64,000 nt of DNA from Dermacentor variabilis. Its lineage: Eukaryota > Arthropoda > Arachnida > Ixodida > Ixodidae. The first letter of the stretch is position 1. Every line of letters begins with the position of its first letter. The position numbers and the translations under genes are program-made. This document shows, piece by piece, positions 34,815 through 45,960 of the stretch. A model generated the notes under the pieces. It saw only the letters and a list, made by a program, of their open reading frames with translations. It did no database searches and had not been told where the DNA came from. The stretch is from positions 64,519,815-64,583,814 of the forward strand of contig NC_134573.1 in NCBI RefSeq assembly GCF_050947875.1, written 5' to 3'.

Positions 34815-35810
34815 ATGGACTCTGCGACGGCGAGCAGCATAGAGGCCACCGCTCCAGAAGCGGCCGAAGCAGAGCAGATTCAAGGCAACAAGCCGCTCGG
34901 CATTCTCAAGCCGCCCGGCGAGGGCCACCACGGAGGCAAAGGACATCGCCGCAGATCGCTTCGGTGGCTCGATCTCGATGAAGACGCCGTGCAGCAGCAT
35001 GCCCTCGCCGCCGCAGAGAGCTCGGCCCCAGACGCAGTTTCTGCAGCCGCCACGACCGCTTCCCCACAACCAGCGCAAGGAGTCGCCGAAGGGCAACCAG
35101 GAGCGGCTGTGCAACAGCGACCGCCGACCCCCACATCAACGGTACAAGGTACCGAACTGATCGCCATGGAACCATCACCGGCATCGAAACAAGATTGGTC
35201 CCGATCCCCTCGGGGTACCATCGGCAGGAACGATCGCTCTGTTGCAGGTGGAGAACAAGGCCACACAGTCACTGGGTTTATTAATCCTGTCCGTCCAGCG
35301 TCTGTTCCTGCGATGGTCGTCCATCCTGCAGCACAACTCTATTCCAACGGTCCAGCGGTCGGAGCACCGAGAAGCTTCGGTTTCCCAGCTCCAGTGCTGA
35401 TTTTTGTCTCCAGCACAGGAACGACGTCGCCGCAGACGAACAGTGCCACGCGCTACCACATATCTAAAACCTGTTGTCCAGAGGGCGTCGAATTCGCAGA
35501 GGCAGTGCTCGTGGCTGGCGCCTTCGCAGCAATGGTTCTGTTGATCATCTTTGCGGCCTTCTCCTCGGACACCATGCCGCTGGACCCAGACGCCGGCACC
35601 AACGACTCAAATATAATGCAGGTCACTGATATGCCGACGCCTTCGAGGGACGAACGCATTACATCTCAGCTTATGACGTCCGTAACGACCAATCTGCAGT
35701 GGACCGCCAGCAGCCGCTATCGCAATGACCGGGCTGGTGTCGAAAAGACGGAGCAGCGTGGACACGACTGTTTGACCTCACTAGATACTACCACTCCGGT
35801 ACCGATGTGA
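34815..35810 (+). CDS. Putative membrane-anchored PP1-docking protein, paralog 1 (intact)
   Basis: 331 codons without intron, starting at an ATG preceded by a purine run (GAAGAAGAAGAAGT). A similar purine run precedes the ATG of both paralogs and supports this start. The N-terminus is Ala/Glu-rich. GILK lies at residues 29-32, a His/Gly/Arg-rich stretch follows, and RSLRW lies at 47-51 followed by an acidic patch. These match the SILK and RVxF docking motifs of protein phosphatase 1 regulators, though Leu in RSLRW is less usual than Val or Ile. Residues 60-215 are low-complexity Ala/Pro/Gln/Ser/Thr. One transmembrane helix spans about 226-250, then about 80 polar residues. There is no signal peptide. 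The basic residues before the helix suggest the N-terminus faces the cytosol. I do not recognise the family by name; function is inferred from the motifs. Confidence 0.75.
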   Translation: MDSATASSIEATAPEAAEAEQIQGNKPLGILKPPGEGHHGGKGHRRRSLRWLDLDEDAVQQHALAAAESSAPDAVSAAATTASPQPAQGVAEGQPGAAVQQRPPTPTSTVQGTELIAMEPSPASKQDWSRSPRGTIGRNDRSVAGGEQGHTVTGFINPVRPASVPAMVVHPAAQLYSNGPAVGAPRSFGFPAPVLIFVSSTGTTSPQTNSATRYHISKTCCPEGVEFAEAVLVAGAFAAMVLLIIFAAFSSDTMPLDPDAGTNDSNIMQVTDMPTPSRDERITSQLMTSVTTNLQWTASSRYRNDRAGVEKTEQRGHDCLTSLDTTTPVPM

Positions 35811-36399
35811 GCCAAAGTGTTGTGCAGCAACTGGTGTTGGCATGAAACGAAACCTGAAGAGATATTTCAACGTAAAATGACAGCAGCTATAAATCCTCTG
35901 CGCAGACAGCCAGATAATAGAGCACTTGTGCAGGACACTATAGTGCAAGTATTTCTCTACAGTAGGATGCTTAGCCCCTGCGCAACTTTCAACTTATTGA
36001 GGATTGTTAAACATGTAATAAATGAGGTCAGACACTACATTGAATAAGCCTCGTGTTTAACTTTGTAGCCCTTGAAACAATGACAAGAACAGTAGCTACA
36101 TCTACACGTATTCCACAGAGGAATACATATTACTGCACATGCCCCTTCCCTAAGACAAAGATAATGAGCAAGATTGTTGCATACCCCCAAGTGCACTGAA
36201 GAGACCCTTCAGCCAATATAAGTGTATATCCTACTGTAGCAATACGTATAATACAGGAATCAGTTCGTCTAGTTTATTTATGCCGTGTGTATGACAAGAC
36301 TCCTGGCCAATTTCTGGCATCCCACCTTCCTAAATGGTTTTTTCTAAAGGCACTAAATATTTGATCTTGAGCTGAATAGACTCGATTATAAGATCGATC
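35811..36399. other. No gene recognised; 3' flank of paralog 1
   Basis: AT-rich sequence with no domain and no clear polyadenylation signal that I would defend. Confidence 0.45.
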
Positions 36400-36866
36400 G
36401 ATTCCACACACATCTATGAATCGATGATAAGCGCAGTTTTCTTTTCTGCTTACTGAAATTCCCGGAATTCTCTTGCTTCCTCAACAACAATACATTCTAT
36501 TACTCCTTTCTCCCCAGATCTATTCGGGAATGGAATACCATTGACCGACTTATAGTCGAACAGCAAAGAATTGATCATTTCCTTGAGATGTTACATAACT
36601 CGTTTAATACGTACTCATCAACCAGGTGTCATTCATTTGTACTCTCTATATGATTAGTTGTTTTTTTTTCTATTAGCATGCTTGTCAATACTCGCATTCA
36701 TACTTACTGTTGTATGTATATTTTTCATTCTTATTTGTGCTTGTTTAGCATACCTACCCTGACAATTACTATTATTACTGTTTCTTTCTGTACCCCACTC
36801 CTGTAATAACCCTGTCAACGGGTTGACAGTATGTTGAAATAAATAAATAAATAAATAAATATAACT
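36400..36866 (+). mobile_element. CR1/L2-like LINE 3' end with AAAT-repeat tail
   Basis: A PRSIREWNTIDRLIVEQ block near 36515-36570 matches the last conserved block of CR1/Jockey-type RT proteins (the RSIREWN signature). About 250 bp of 3' untranslated sequence follow, then an AAAT repeat at 36836-36860. Most of the element is absent. It lies on the opposite strand to the related fragment at 29.5-30.6 kb. Confidence 0.7.
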
Positions 36867-37636
36867 CCACACTTCTTGCTGAACACACTATTTAATCCCA
36901 TTTCATGCATTCGAGTTCTTTCCCCATAGTCGGAAAGTACTTCATACAGCTTCTCAGTAACCAACTTCTTCATTACTGACATCATCATCACTTATCTATA
37001 GCTCAATGTTCCTCTGTCAACGCACGCTCTGGTGCCATTCTGTTTACTTCTTTCTTTACATTCGGCTGCTTGTGTTGCCGGCTTCTTGACGTTTTGGTTC
37101 TTGTTTTGCTTATCTATTCGGGCACCCATTTGCGACACACGCCCACTTGCACATAACCAGTGTCCGAAGTATTCTGTTCCTTTTTCTTTCGTCATTGCGG
37201 CCCCGTTCAGAAAGCTTCCTACAGGAAACAATTTTGCCAAATCTTCAGTGTTTTCTTCTGGTTTTTCGCATTTAAACTAATCTCGGAACAAGAGGTGGTG
37301 CGCCGCTAAAAAGTGTGAAGTATCGCTTACGACAATACATCGCCAAGTGCCCTAACTCAACTTTTCCCTTTACAGCTCTGGTATCGCCTTGCGTCATTTC
37401 TGCACTGAGAGTGAATCGGTAAAGTATTTAATTATATCATGTTGCCGCTTTACCGTAAAGATTCTTTTTTTGAAGAACCCTTCCGAAGGCTTAGCTCGAA
37501 TTTGTTTCTTGCGGTGTCCCTTTCCTACCGAACTCAGTTCTGGCCACAATAATGTTTCTGATGCCCTTTGGAGTTCCTTTTTTTTTTGCGAGACAAGAAT
37601 TCCGTGCTAAATTTTCATTTTACCGAATTTTCGTAG
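36867..37636. other. No gene recognised
   Basis: AT-rich; open frames are short and overlap on both strands without any recognisable domain. Confidence 0.45.
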
Positions 37637-38028
37637 AACTTTGATCAGCATCAGTATCATCATCATCAGCTTGGTTACGCCCACTGCAGGGCAAAGGCCT
37701 CTCCCGTACTTCTCCAACTACCCCGGTCATGTACTAATTGTGCCCATCTTCTCCCTGTAAACTTCTTAATCTCATCCGCCCACCTAACTTTCCGCTTACG
37801 CTTCCCTTCCCTTGGAATCCAGTCCGTAATCCTTAATGACCATCGGTTATCTTCCCTCCTCATTATATGTCCTACCCATGCCCCTTTGTTTTTCTTGATT
37901 TAAACTAAGATGTCATTAAGTCGCGTTTGTTCACCCACCCCAATCTGCTCTTTTCTTATCCCTTAACGTTACACCCATAATTCTTCTTTCCATGTCTTGT
38001 TGCGTCGTCCTCAATTTAAGTAGAACCG
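37637..38028 (-). mobile_element. RTE-type LINE, 3' fragment
   Basis: On the minus strand a MRREDNRWSLRITDW block and then FTGRRWAQLVHDRG and GEAFALQWA lead to a stop and an imperfect TGATGATGA tail at 37640-37665. The same blocks end the plus-strand RTE copy at 40.7-41.7 kb, and DNA similarity between the two continues to about 38028. Only the C-terminal 130 or so codons remain, with frameshifts in the 5' part. Confidence 0.85.
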
Positions 38029-38429
38029 TTTTCGTAAGCCTCCGTAGAACTTTGCTATTTAGTGATTATTTTCTGAATATCTGTATAAACCAACATTCAA
38101 TTTTCAAATTTTCACTTCCTAATGCTTGCTCAATTGATGCCTGATTCTCCACAGTACGTTACACCAGTTCACTGAAGAACAACCAACCAAGAAACCAACC
38201 AACCAACCTCCAAGAAAGCTTCACTGCAACAATTCACACATGCGTGAGATCCACCTGTTTTTCTGGCTTCACCGAATCATACGCGCTAGGAAATCAATCG
38301 AGCAGGATATTCTCGCTAAAGTTCAGGGATATGGGGGCAAACCTCCTAGCTTAATATGAGGCGTTAGTTCGGGGCCAACTCCAATTTCAATATCCAAACA
38401 TATGAAATGCAGAAATTCAGTTTCATTCA
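38029..38429. other. No gene recognised
   Basis: AT-rich flank of the RTE fragment. It contains a small AACCAACCAACC repeat near 38188-38208. Confidence 0.45.
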
Positions 38430-39752
38430 ATTCAATGCTTTATTTATCTTTCTGTGACGGAAAGGAGCAGTCACAAAAAGCTCCTACAGCGAGTAGCTTG
38501 ACGACGTGGCTGCACATTTCAAATAACAGCAACCGAACAAAACGGAGCACATAGAACACATTACAAGAATGCTTGAAATATTTAGGCCAGAGAAATTAGA
38601 GACAACCTTTATGTCTAGCAAGCAATTTTAGGGGAATTAAAGAAATTCTACCGAAATAGATAACGCGACAATGCAATATGTTAACATATGAAACAGTTCA
38701 ACACTCAAAAGTGACGAAGGAACACAAATAGCAATTTTCGGTAAAAGCCAAGACACGAGATTTGTTACAAGAACATGTCACGAACTTCTTGCAGTGATAT
38801 GTTTGCAAGATCCGCGCGATTTTGTTGTTGCAAGTTATTTTACATCGAAGGTAGCCGTTATCAAAATCATTTGTTTTGCATAGTCTCTGCAACAGCGTGT
38901 TGCATGCCATAGTTCCAGATTACAAGTGTCACATGCGACTGTGTTTCATTTAAGATTGGCAATAATGTGTAATGCTGTATCTTTCTTATTTTTTTACACA
39001 ACCCGCCGTGGTTGCTCAGTGGCTATGGTGTTGGGCTGCTGAGCACGAGGTCGCGGCATCGAATCCTGGCCGCGGCTCCCACATTTCGATGGGGGCTAAA
39101 TGCGAAAACACCCGTGTACTTAGATTTAGGTGCACGTTAAAGAACCCCAGGCGGCCAAAATTTCCGGAGTCCTCCACTACGGCGTGTCTCATAATCAGAA
39201 ACTGGTTTTTGCACGTAAAACCCCATAATTTATTATTACTATTTTTTACACATATCTTATAGCAGCGAGAAAAGCTAAATTCATAAAGTAAAGGAACTTA
39301 AGCTATGTTTAATTTCACTATTAATACGGCTGTGTGTAACAAATAAGGCATTTCGCAAACTAATCCAGTAATTCGTTTTTGTAATACCAACAACTTCGTA
39401 ATATTAACATTTGCAGTTGTGCTCCAAACAAGAGCACCATAATTTAGCATAGAAAATAATAATGAGACAAATAGTAGTACTTACCACATACTGCGAATGT
39501 TGAACAATTCCGCTGCTAGAATTCAATAGTGCGTGAAAGCTTGCCAACCAAGAAGTGAACGTGTGTGCATCCCGAGACATAGTTGCAGAATAGTTGATGC
39601 CCAGAGTCTTGAAAAACTGAACGTATTCAACTGATATGCCATTGATACAGAGAGGGTACAGGGGAAGCTCCTTGTGACGCGGGTGAAACATTACTGCTTT
39701 AGTTTTACTGACAATTATATTTAAGTGGATTTGTACTCTGTGTGTGGTTGGA
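38430..39752 (-). mobile_element. Decayed LINE fragment (RT thumb region), possibly hosting a SINE
   Basis: On the minus strand 39752-39404 reads SKTKAVMFHP, LCINGISVEYVQFFKTLGINY and further thumb-region sequence, a pattern found after the active site in CR1/L2/RTE-type RTs (peptide giving a displayed hydrophobic strand, then FLG-like FKTLGI). The part left of 39404 is too decayed to read with confidence. Assigning 38430 as the 3' end rests only on a T-rich motif (TTTATTTATC near 38443) that could be an A-rich tail on the other strand. Confidence 0.55.
38990..39252 (+). mobile_element. tRNA-derived SINE with 11-bp target duplication
   Basis: The body runs 39001-39241. It starts with a tRNA-like head: an A-box-like TGGTTGCTCAGTGG near 39008 and a B-box-like ATCGAATCC near 39058, the internal promoter for RNA polymerase III. 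An unrelated body and an AT-rich tail follow. TTTTTTACACA occurs directly on both sides (38990-39000 and 39242-39252). The sequence looks like the very common tick SINE family, of which Ruka is a described relative. The family name is from memory and unverified. Confidence 0.9.
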
Positions 39753-39783
39753 TTTAGTGCTCCTGTCGAGCAGGAGCACTAAA
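39753..39783. repeat. Perfect 13-bp hairpin at a LINE 5' end
   Basis: TTTAGTGCTCCTG and its reverse complement are separated by TCGAG. The hairpin sits exactly where the readable LINE sequence (minus strand, from about 39750) begins. Confidence 0.9.
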
Positions 39784-40735
39784 GGCAGCTAAACAAGCGC
39801 CCACCGAATAAGAAATACTGGCACAGCTACTGGGAACCAAGCACCTCAGCAAATCTGCAGTCTTGTTCCGTAACCTCGATGCAAGAGGTCTCGTGCTGGA
39901 GCACCGCTAAGCAAATGTATGGACTTCACGGAGCGTTCGCTTGCCAAGGCTGGCTGCGAGATGTAATGCTCTCTCACTTTTCCTTCCTCAGTGTTCTCTA
40001 AATTGGCGTCGAAAATCAGCCGGAACACGGCAAGTTTCCTCTGCAACCAACTGCTGTACGCCGATTCAAGTGGGAGTTAAACGCGACCGCGCATACGAAG
40101 CTTTCTGGCCAGTCAGGCTTGGCGCAATAACTTGACCGAGCGATCCGAGCTCTGGATGGCTGCGGCTCGTATCACGGCTGCAGCTCGGCTATCACGCGAC
40201 TGCTCGTCGCCCGCGCGAGCCACCCAAGGCGGCTTGTGAACCCAAGCTATTTCTCGATTTTAGGGTCTTTGGGTTGCCCCTAACGCAAAAACCTACGGCT
40301 GTCTTGCGTTCCGCGCATACTGAGTTGTGGCCCGCTATCTTGTTGAAGCCCCAAGACGCTGGGGGCCCCAATTCTAAAACTCCAACATACCTGTTGAGCA
40401 GCTGTGTGCATACCGTACCGTGGTGCATGCACTGGTCTGAGTGGAAAGCAGAGTAAACATCAAGCTAAACCCACTTTAATTTTTATTAGGGGCAAAGAAC
40501 TGCTGACGGTGTTCCCTTGGCTTCATATCGTACGCCATCAAGGTCGGCCGGCGTTCCTCATCGCACCAGCGGTGTCACCCGCAAGATTATAATCCGTTCT
40601 GAACTGCAGTTCCCTAGCGCACTGTGTCGCGCAATGTCGGCTTCGCGTATTGCTAGAACACAGTGCGAGAAGCTCAAGCACGACGCTGTGCCTTGTCATT
40701 TCTTTTATTGCTGCGTCTTAAGCCGTAGTCCTCCA
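39784..40735. other. No gene recognised
   Basis: About 950 bp of mixed composition with short open frames and no domain. Confidence 0.45.
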
Positions 40736-41641
40736 TAAAGAAAGCAACAAAATTCCAATAAAGAAAGGAGTCAGGCAGGGAGATACGATCTCTCCAATGC
40801 TATTCATAGCGTGTTTACACGAGGTATTCGGAGAACTGGATTGGGAAGAATTGGGGATAAGAGTTAATGGAGAATGCCTTAGTAACTTGCGATTCGCTGT
40901 TGATATTGCCTTGCTTAGTAACTCAGGGGACCAATTGCAATGCATGCTCACTGACCTGGAGAGGCAAAGCAGAAGGGTGGGTCTAAAAATTAATCTGCAG
41001 AAAACTAAAGTAATGTTTAACAGTGTCGGGAAGAGAACAGCAGTTTACGATAGGTAGCGAGGCACTGGAAGTGGTAAGGGAATACATCTACCTAGCGCAT
41101 GTAGTGACCGCGGATCCGCATCATGAGACTGAAATAATCAGAAGAATAAGAATGGGCTGGGGTGCGTTTGGCAGGCAATCTCAGATCATGAACAGCAGGT
41201 TGTCATTATGCCTCAAGAGAAAAGTGTATAACGGTTGTATCTTACCATTACTCACGCACGAGGGAGAAACCTGGAGGCTTACGAAAAGGGTTATACTTAA
41301 ATTGAGGACGACGCAACGAGCTATGGAAAGAAGAATGATGGGTGTAAGACAAGAGCAGATTGGGTGAGGGAACAAACGCGAGTTAATGACATCTTAGTTG
41401 AAATCAAGAAAGAGAAATGGGGGGGAGGGCATGGGCAGGACATGTAATGAGAAGGGAAGATAACCGACGGTCATTAAAGGTTACGGACTGGATTCTAAGG
41501 GAAGGGGAGCGTAGCTGGGGGCGGCAGAAAGTTAGGTTAGGTTGAACAAGTTTGCAGGGACGACATGGCCACAATTAGTACATAACCGGGGTAGCTGTAA
41601 AAGTGTGGGAGAGGCCTTTGCCCTGCAGTGGGCGTAACCAG

Positions 41642-41672
<31 letters not shown>

Positions 41673-41710
41673 ATGATGGTGATGATGGTGATGATGATGA
41701 TGATGATAAA
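40736..41710 (+). mobile_element. RTE-type LINE, 3' half with TGATGATGA tail
   Basis: The RT region begins near 40770 (GVRQGDTISP). The active site reads FAVD at 40893-40904, so the second Asp pair is damaged (FADD expected). 41023-41367 continues with YIYLAHVVTADPHHETEI, KRKVYNGCILPLLTHEGETW and RTTQRAMERRMMGV. The final blocks RREDNRRSLKVTDW and GEAFALQWA are readable in other frames, followed by an irregular TGA/TGG trinucleotide tail at 41649-41707. It is 5'-truncated with several frameshifts. It shares its 3' end with the minus-strand fragment at 37.6 kb. Confidence 0.88.
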
Positions 41711-42689
41711 GCCGTAACTGACAATTTTAAAGCGCAGCTTTCCTTGCCTCTTCTGCCGAATTTCCGGGCGCTGCTGCTGCTGTTGTGGTCTAGCTTGCAA
41801 GCGCCGCTGAGTTTCTTGCAACACCTCCAGATGGCGCTCGCCTCCGCGCATTCGGGCTGGCGGCTTCGCAGTAGTATCAATCGTCACTTGCAGCGCATAC
41901 ATAGAAGAGGGACAAAAAAAACGACCAAGACAAGCTCTGAGCGAACATATACCAACTAGCCCGTACCCAATCCTTGCCGCGGTAGTGTTTCACAGTTTGT
42001 GCGTACGGCACGTGCTGTGCTTGGTTTCCTATGCCACAAAAAGGCAGGTGCTGGGCTGTGGGGCTCGCATTGAAGGCTGTGATAGCGCAAACATCATAAT
42101 CGTCCATAGCCTGAAGTTAGCGCTTGGAGCGGGCGTCCCTGCCAGTAGCCGTGGTGGTGAATCACGCTGCACTTCCGCGTCCGTACGTCAAGCGTCTGAA
42201 CGCTCCTTTCCAGCAGCTGAACGCGTAAGAGCAGTCGCCTTGCTTAATAGCTGTTGTTGAGTAATCACGTGATGTGCCATCGGAGGCAATTATAATGTTC
42301 CACCCTATCATGAATTATGAACAATGACGCACAACAACGCCTCAAGCAAACACGTGTCCCTGTGTGTTCTGTGAACTTTGCAGACAAACAGCAGTGGTGT
42401 GCGCAAGGTAACTTTAACATCAACTCACCACTCTCGTATTGGACTAAACGCTGAAGAAATTACACATTCGCCGCCAGCATCACCGATAATTATCGCCACT
42501 CAAAGCAAACTGCATGCAAAGCTTCGCTCCCATCGATTCTGACATTGCGTGGGATCCGCATATCTTTTTTTTTTAGACTGCCGCAACATGACAACTTTGA
42601 AAAATTTAACACTGCATATTAGAAATGCTATCATAAGAAGCCAACCAAAAAAGACACCAAGGAAAACATAGGGGAAATTACTTATACTT
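41711..42689. other. No gene recognised
   Basis: No domain in any frame. The first 200 bp follow the RTE tail and contain small CTG repeats. Confidence 0.45.
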
Positions 42690-42960
42690 GCTGAATGAAT
42701 TAAAGAAATGACGAACTAATGGCAATGAAAGTCGACGAAAAAACAACTTACGCAGGTGGGGAATGATCCCGCGTCTTCGCATTACGCGTGCGATGCTCTA
42801 ACAAATTGAGCTACCACGGCGCGATTTCCCAACCCATTTTCTTGAGTATTTATCTGTTACTACTAAAGCTAACCTTAGGAGCGTTAGCCAGCGCCGCTAT
42901 TCACAAACCTTGGCTGCGGATGTTCCTCATCCGCCGCCAAGGTGATCTTTCTGGGTGAAG
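42690..42960 (-). repeat. tRNA-like dispersed repeat (SINE-like) with conserved hairpin
   Basis: On the minus strand from 42823 the sequence mimics a tRNA: GTGGTAGCTCAATTTGTTAGAGCA (D-arm, split here by the 20-base limit as GTGGTAGCTCAA then TTTGTTAGAGCA), an anticodon-like stem TCGCA/TGCGA, and a B-box-like GGATCATTCCC. The T-loop and position 33 deviate, so it is not a working tRNA gene. Upstream on the same strand is a stem-loop at 42908-42942 (15 bp, one mismatch, 5-nt loop). I recall similar composite repeats in ticks, but this is unverified. Confidence 0.6.
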
Positions 42961-43098
42961 CCGCGAGCAGAACTGGGAACAAGTTCGTCTACGCCGTGCA
43001 GATGCTGCAGCCCGGGCACAAAAACAGGCTCGTGCAGCCGAGCGCAAGCAACAACAGCGTACCGAAGATCCGGTAGCCTACCAAGCCGCCCTTTAATG
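42960..43098 (+). pseudogene. Arg/Ala/Gln-rich coding remnant, possibly Helitron N-terminus
   Basis: One frame reads REQNWEQVRLRRADAAARAQ and then KQARAAERKQQQRTEDPVAYQA. Arthropod Helitron-encoded proteins often begin with such RRxxDPxxxxARE-type repeats. The fragment is only about 46 codons and stops follow. A random GC-rich frame is the alternative. Confidence 0.25.
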
Positions 43099-43814
43099 AT
43101 CCGTCGGGATTACCCCAGTGATGCCCACTGGGGCCGCACGTTTCAGCTTCGCTGGTTAATCATCTGTACCGACTGCTTGGGTGGTGACTTTTTCTTTACC
43201 ACAGAAGCGGTCTGAACAAGTCGGTACGCAGGTTATCTTGCAGAGAAGAACACAATTTTGTGGTGAGAGCCAGTGTCGGTGCGCTTAGGCGCCTATCGTC
43301 AGCTTTTTTTTTAACGAATTGATCCCGTGAATAAAAAAATTTGGCAGAACTCGTCTCACGATGCCTGCGACGATATATCCCTTACCATTGAAGCAATATA
43401 GCAATGAAGCAATACTCCTCTCGGGTTCTTTATCAACAATCTACGCCATCTAGTGGTGCCGCCGTAAAATCTGCTCGTGACCTTCCAAATACATGGGGCG
43501 CTGGCGCCTTTCCCGAAAAATGCGTGATAGGGCAGCTACGTTCCTTTCTCCTGCCTTCTTCCGCTTCTTTCTCCCACATCGTATTGTGAGAAGGTAAAAG
43601 GATACATTGTGCTTCTGACCCCAGCTGGCAGATTGCAGTGTACGTGTTTCCATCAGGCAGTGCTGCCGATGAACCTTGGGAAACAGACATCGCGACATCG
43701 TAAAAATCATTGTGAAAGGTGCTTCAAGTCGCTCATTAGGTGACGAGGGCGCAATGGTGACAAGATGAAGTTGCTGCATCCGACTTGCCCACATTAAGTT
43801 TACAGTTATCCTCT
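43099..43814. other. No gene recognised
   Basis: Short frames on both strands, no domain. Confidence 0.45.
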
Positions 43815-45960
43815 GCTACTTCCAAACCAGGTTCCCTGCTTCGAGCGGTGGCGAATGTCGAGCGCGATGACGCTCGTTGAAATCCTTTACGTGTGCATTT
43901 TGTAGACTGCGTCTCTGCTAGCTACATGCTCTAGGACGGGCCACACAGGCTGGAGCAACTCTTCTCCCTTCGTTAGCCTTGTCCTCAATGGCCTTCCCAT
44001 AAGAAGCCGCGGGAAGGGTTATATCCACTAACACCCGGCGTGTTTCGGTAATCGAGGAGAGCGAGATTGGGATCCGTGGTCTTTGAAAAAATGTTTTCGA
44101 CTGGTTGTTCTATTCTCTCCGCTTTACCTATGGATTGAGGATAACAAGGGCTACTCGTCCGGAGTAGAAATCTATAAGACCGCGCGAAAGCAGCCATCTC
44201 GTGCGAGGAAAAGCGCTAACCGTTGTCGGATCGGACCATCTTAGGGATGACATGACGAACAAAAAACTCTTGAGGACATCTATGACCACTCCCGCAGTAG
44301 TGCGTCAAAGGGTCACTACTTCAGCGTAACGTGAGTAGCGTTCGACGACGACTAAGAAGTGGCAGAGGTCCAATGGCAGAGGTCAGTACCCGAGACTTCA
44401 CATGGAGTTACATGTATTAGAGTCGAGATGAAAGGCTGCGCAGAGCTTACTCGCATTGTGGCACATGGTTCGCGCATGGAGACAAGTTCAGTGACATCGG
44501 AAGCGATACCTGGCCACTAAATCACTCACAGGCCTTACGTTTATGGCGACTGACACCTTGGTGCTCCTGGTGCAGAACTGTCGACACATACGGTCTCACA
44601 TCAAAAAGGTCAATAATGCAGGTATTTTAAAGGAGAAAGCCATCACATATTGAGATTCCCTTGGCAGAGCTGGGTCATACTTTGTGAGATGAAGTGGCAT
44701 ATTGTTTTCTGAGATCATCCTCATTGGACATAAGTGGTCAGAATCTTGCACTCGCCGTCATAGCTTTGTGTTTTCTTCAAGTCGTCTACATTTATCTGTA
44801 GAGCCTCACAGCTGCAAGTCGCGGCATCAGCTGTGAAGAGTTTCAAAGCGTCCAGTGGACTTGGAACACGGCAAACTGGCAGCACATCAGCTTCAAGCTA
44901 AGCCTTTGAATTGGACGAGGAAGCATGACCAGTTCCGTTTTTTCCAAACAGTGATGCCAGTGGCTGGTGGTCCGTTTCCACCTCGAACCTGATGTCACGC
45001 ACGAACTCGTCATACGGCTGTACGGCCCATGTTACAGCCAGGGCTTCTTAGTTTCAATATAAGACTGCTTAGTGAGTGTCATGGACCTGGATGCAAAAGC
45101 CTTCGGTCTGCGTTCCCCTGAAGGTTGCGTTTCTAGCAGCACTGTGTACACACCGAAGGAACTTGCAACAACTGAGATGGTGGTTGAGAAAGCAGGGTGA
45201 TACTTTGTCACACACCGGTAGGACGTAAGAAATTCTTTGACCTTTTGGAAAGCGGCTTCCTGATCGTGCCGCCATGTCAAACCAGTATTCTTGTTTACAA
45301 GGGCTCGTAGAGGAGCCGTACCATCGGAAATCTGCGGAGTAAACTGGGTCAGGTGGTTGACTATGCAAAGGAGACGGCATTCAGCCACGACATCTTCGGG
45401 TGACTCCGTCGAGCGTAGTGCTTCGAGTTTAGCAGTACCTAACCTGATGCCTTCCGCCTTCATGCCATTTCTTTATGAATGTACTCGGGGGCAAAAGTAA
45501 TACCTAAATGGAGGCAACAAACGCAGTAGATGCCTAACGGTGTAGCAAATGCGGTGAGCTATTGCAAAGTCTCTAGTAATCTCACTTGGTGAAAGCCATA
45601 GTAGCGTGTAACTTTGAGACCGCCGTGGAGTCACTCAGTAGACCGAGGACTTGCTCAACAGACGGTAGTAAGTGTCCTTCGCGAAGCACAACTTCGTTGA
45701 GAAGAGTCAAATCTACGCAGAGTCTCTAGCCACCAGAGGATTTGGTGACTACAACTAGTCCAGCACACCAAGGTGTAGGTTTGTCGATACGCAAGATAAC
45801 TCCCTCCGCTTCCACTTATCAAACTCACGTTTGAGTGCTGTTTGTAATGGAATTGGAATACATTCAGGTGCGCTTCGTGAAAATGCCACTGCATCCATTT
45901 TCAAGTAATGATGTCCTCTATTTTGCGTGGATATGTCATGCGCTCACAGCTGGTATCGAC
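43815..45960 (-). pseudogene. Decayed gypsy pol of a second lineage (RT, RNase H, integrase)
   Basis: On the minus strand RT remains start near 45900. A REGHLLPSVEQVLGLL and SKLHATMAF block lies near 45600-45680, and a GIYCVCCLHLGITFAPEY block near 45500-45550. 45463-45032 gives the RT thumb to RNase H segment: NKNTGLTWRHDQEAAFQKVK, a degraded TISVVASSFGV where TDASxxG is expected, and FASRSMTLTKQSYIETKK. Integrase remains lie at 44197-43985 (TSSPCYPQSIGKAERIEQ, with the catalytic Glu, and LLDYRNTPGVSGYNP), and a DFNERHRARHSPPLEAGNLVW-like tail near 43830. The catalytic Asp of RNase H is lost and frames are broken throughout. The pattern resembles the K02A2.6-type gypsy lineage. No LTRs were found. 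Confidence 0.85.

Noticed and set aside
42745..42823. Functional tRNA gene (Thr-like anticodon) on the minus strand
   Set aside because: Base 33 is not T, the T-loop lacks GTTCRA, and it is embedded in a longer repeat; better explained as a SINE-like head.
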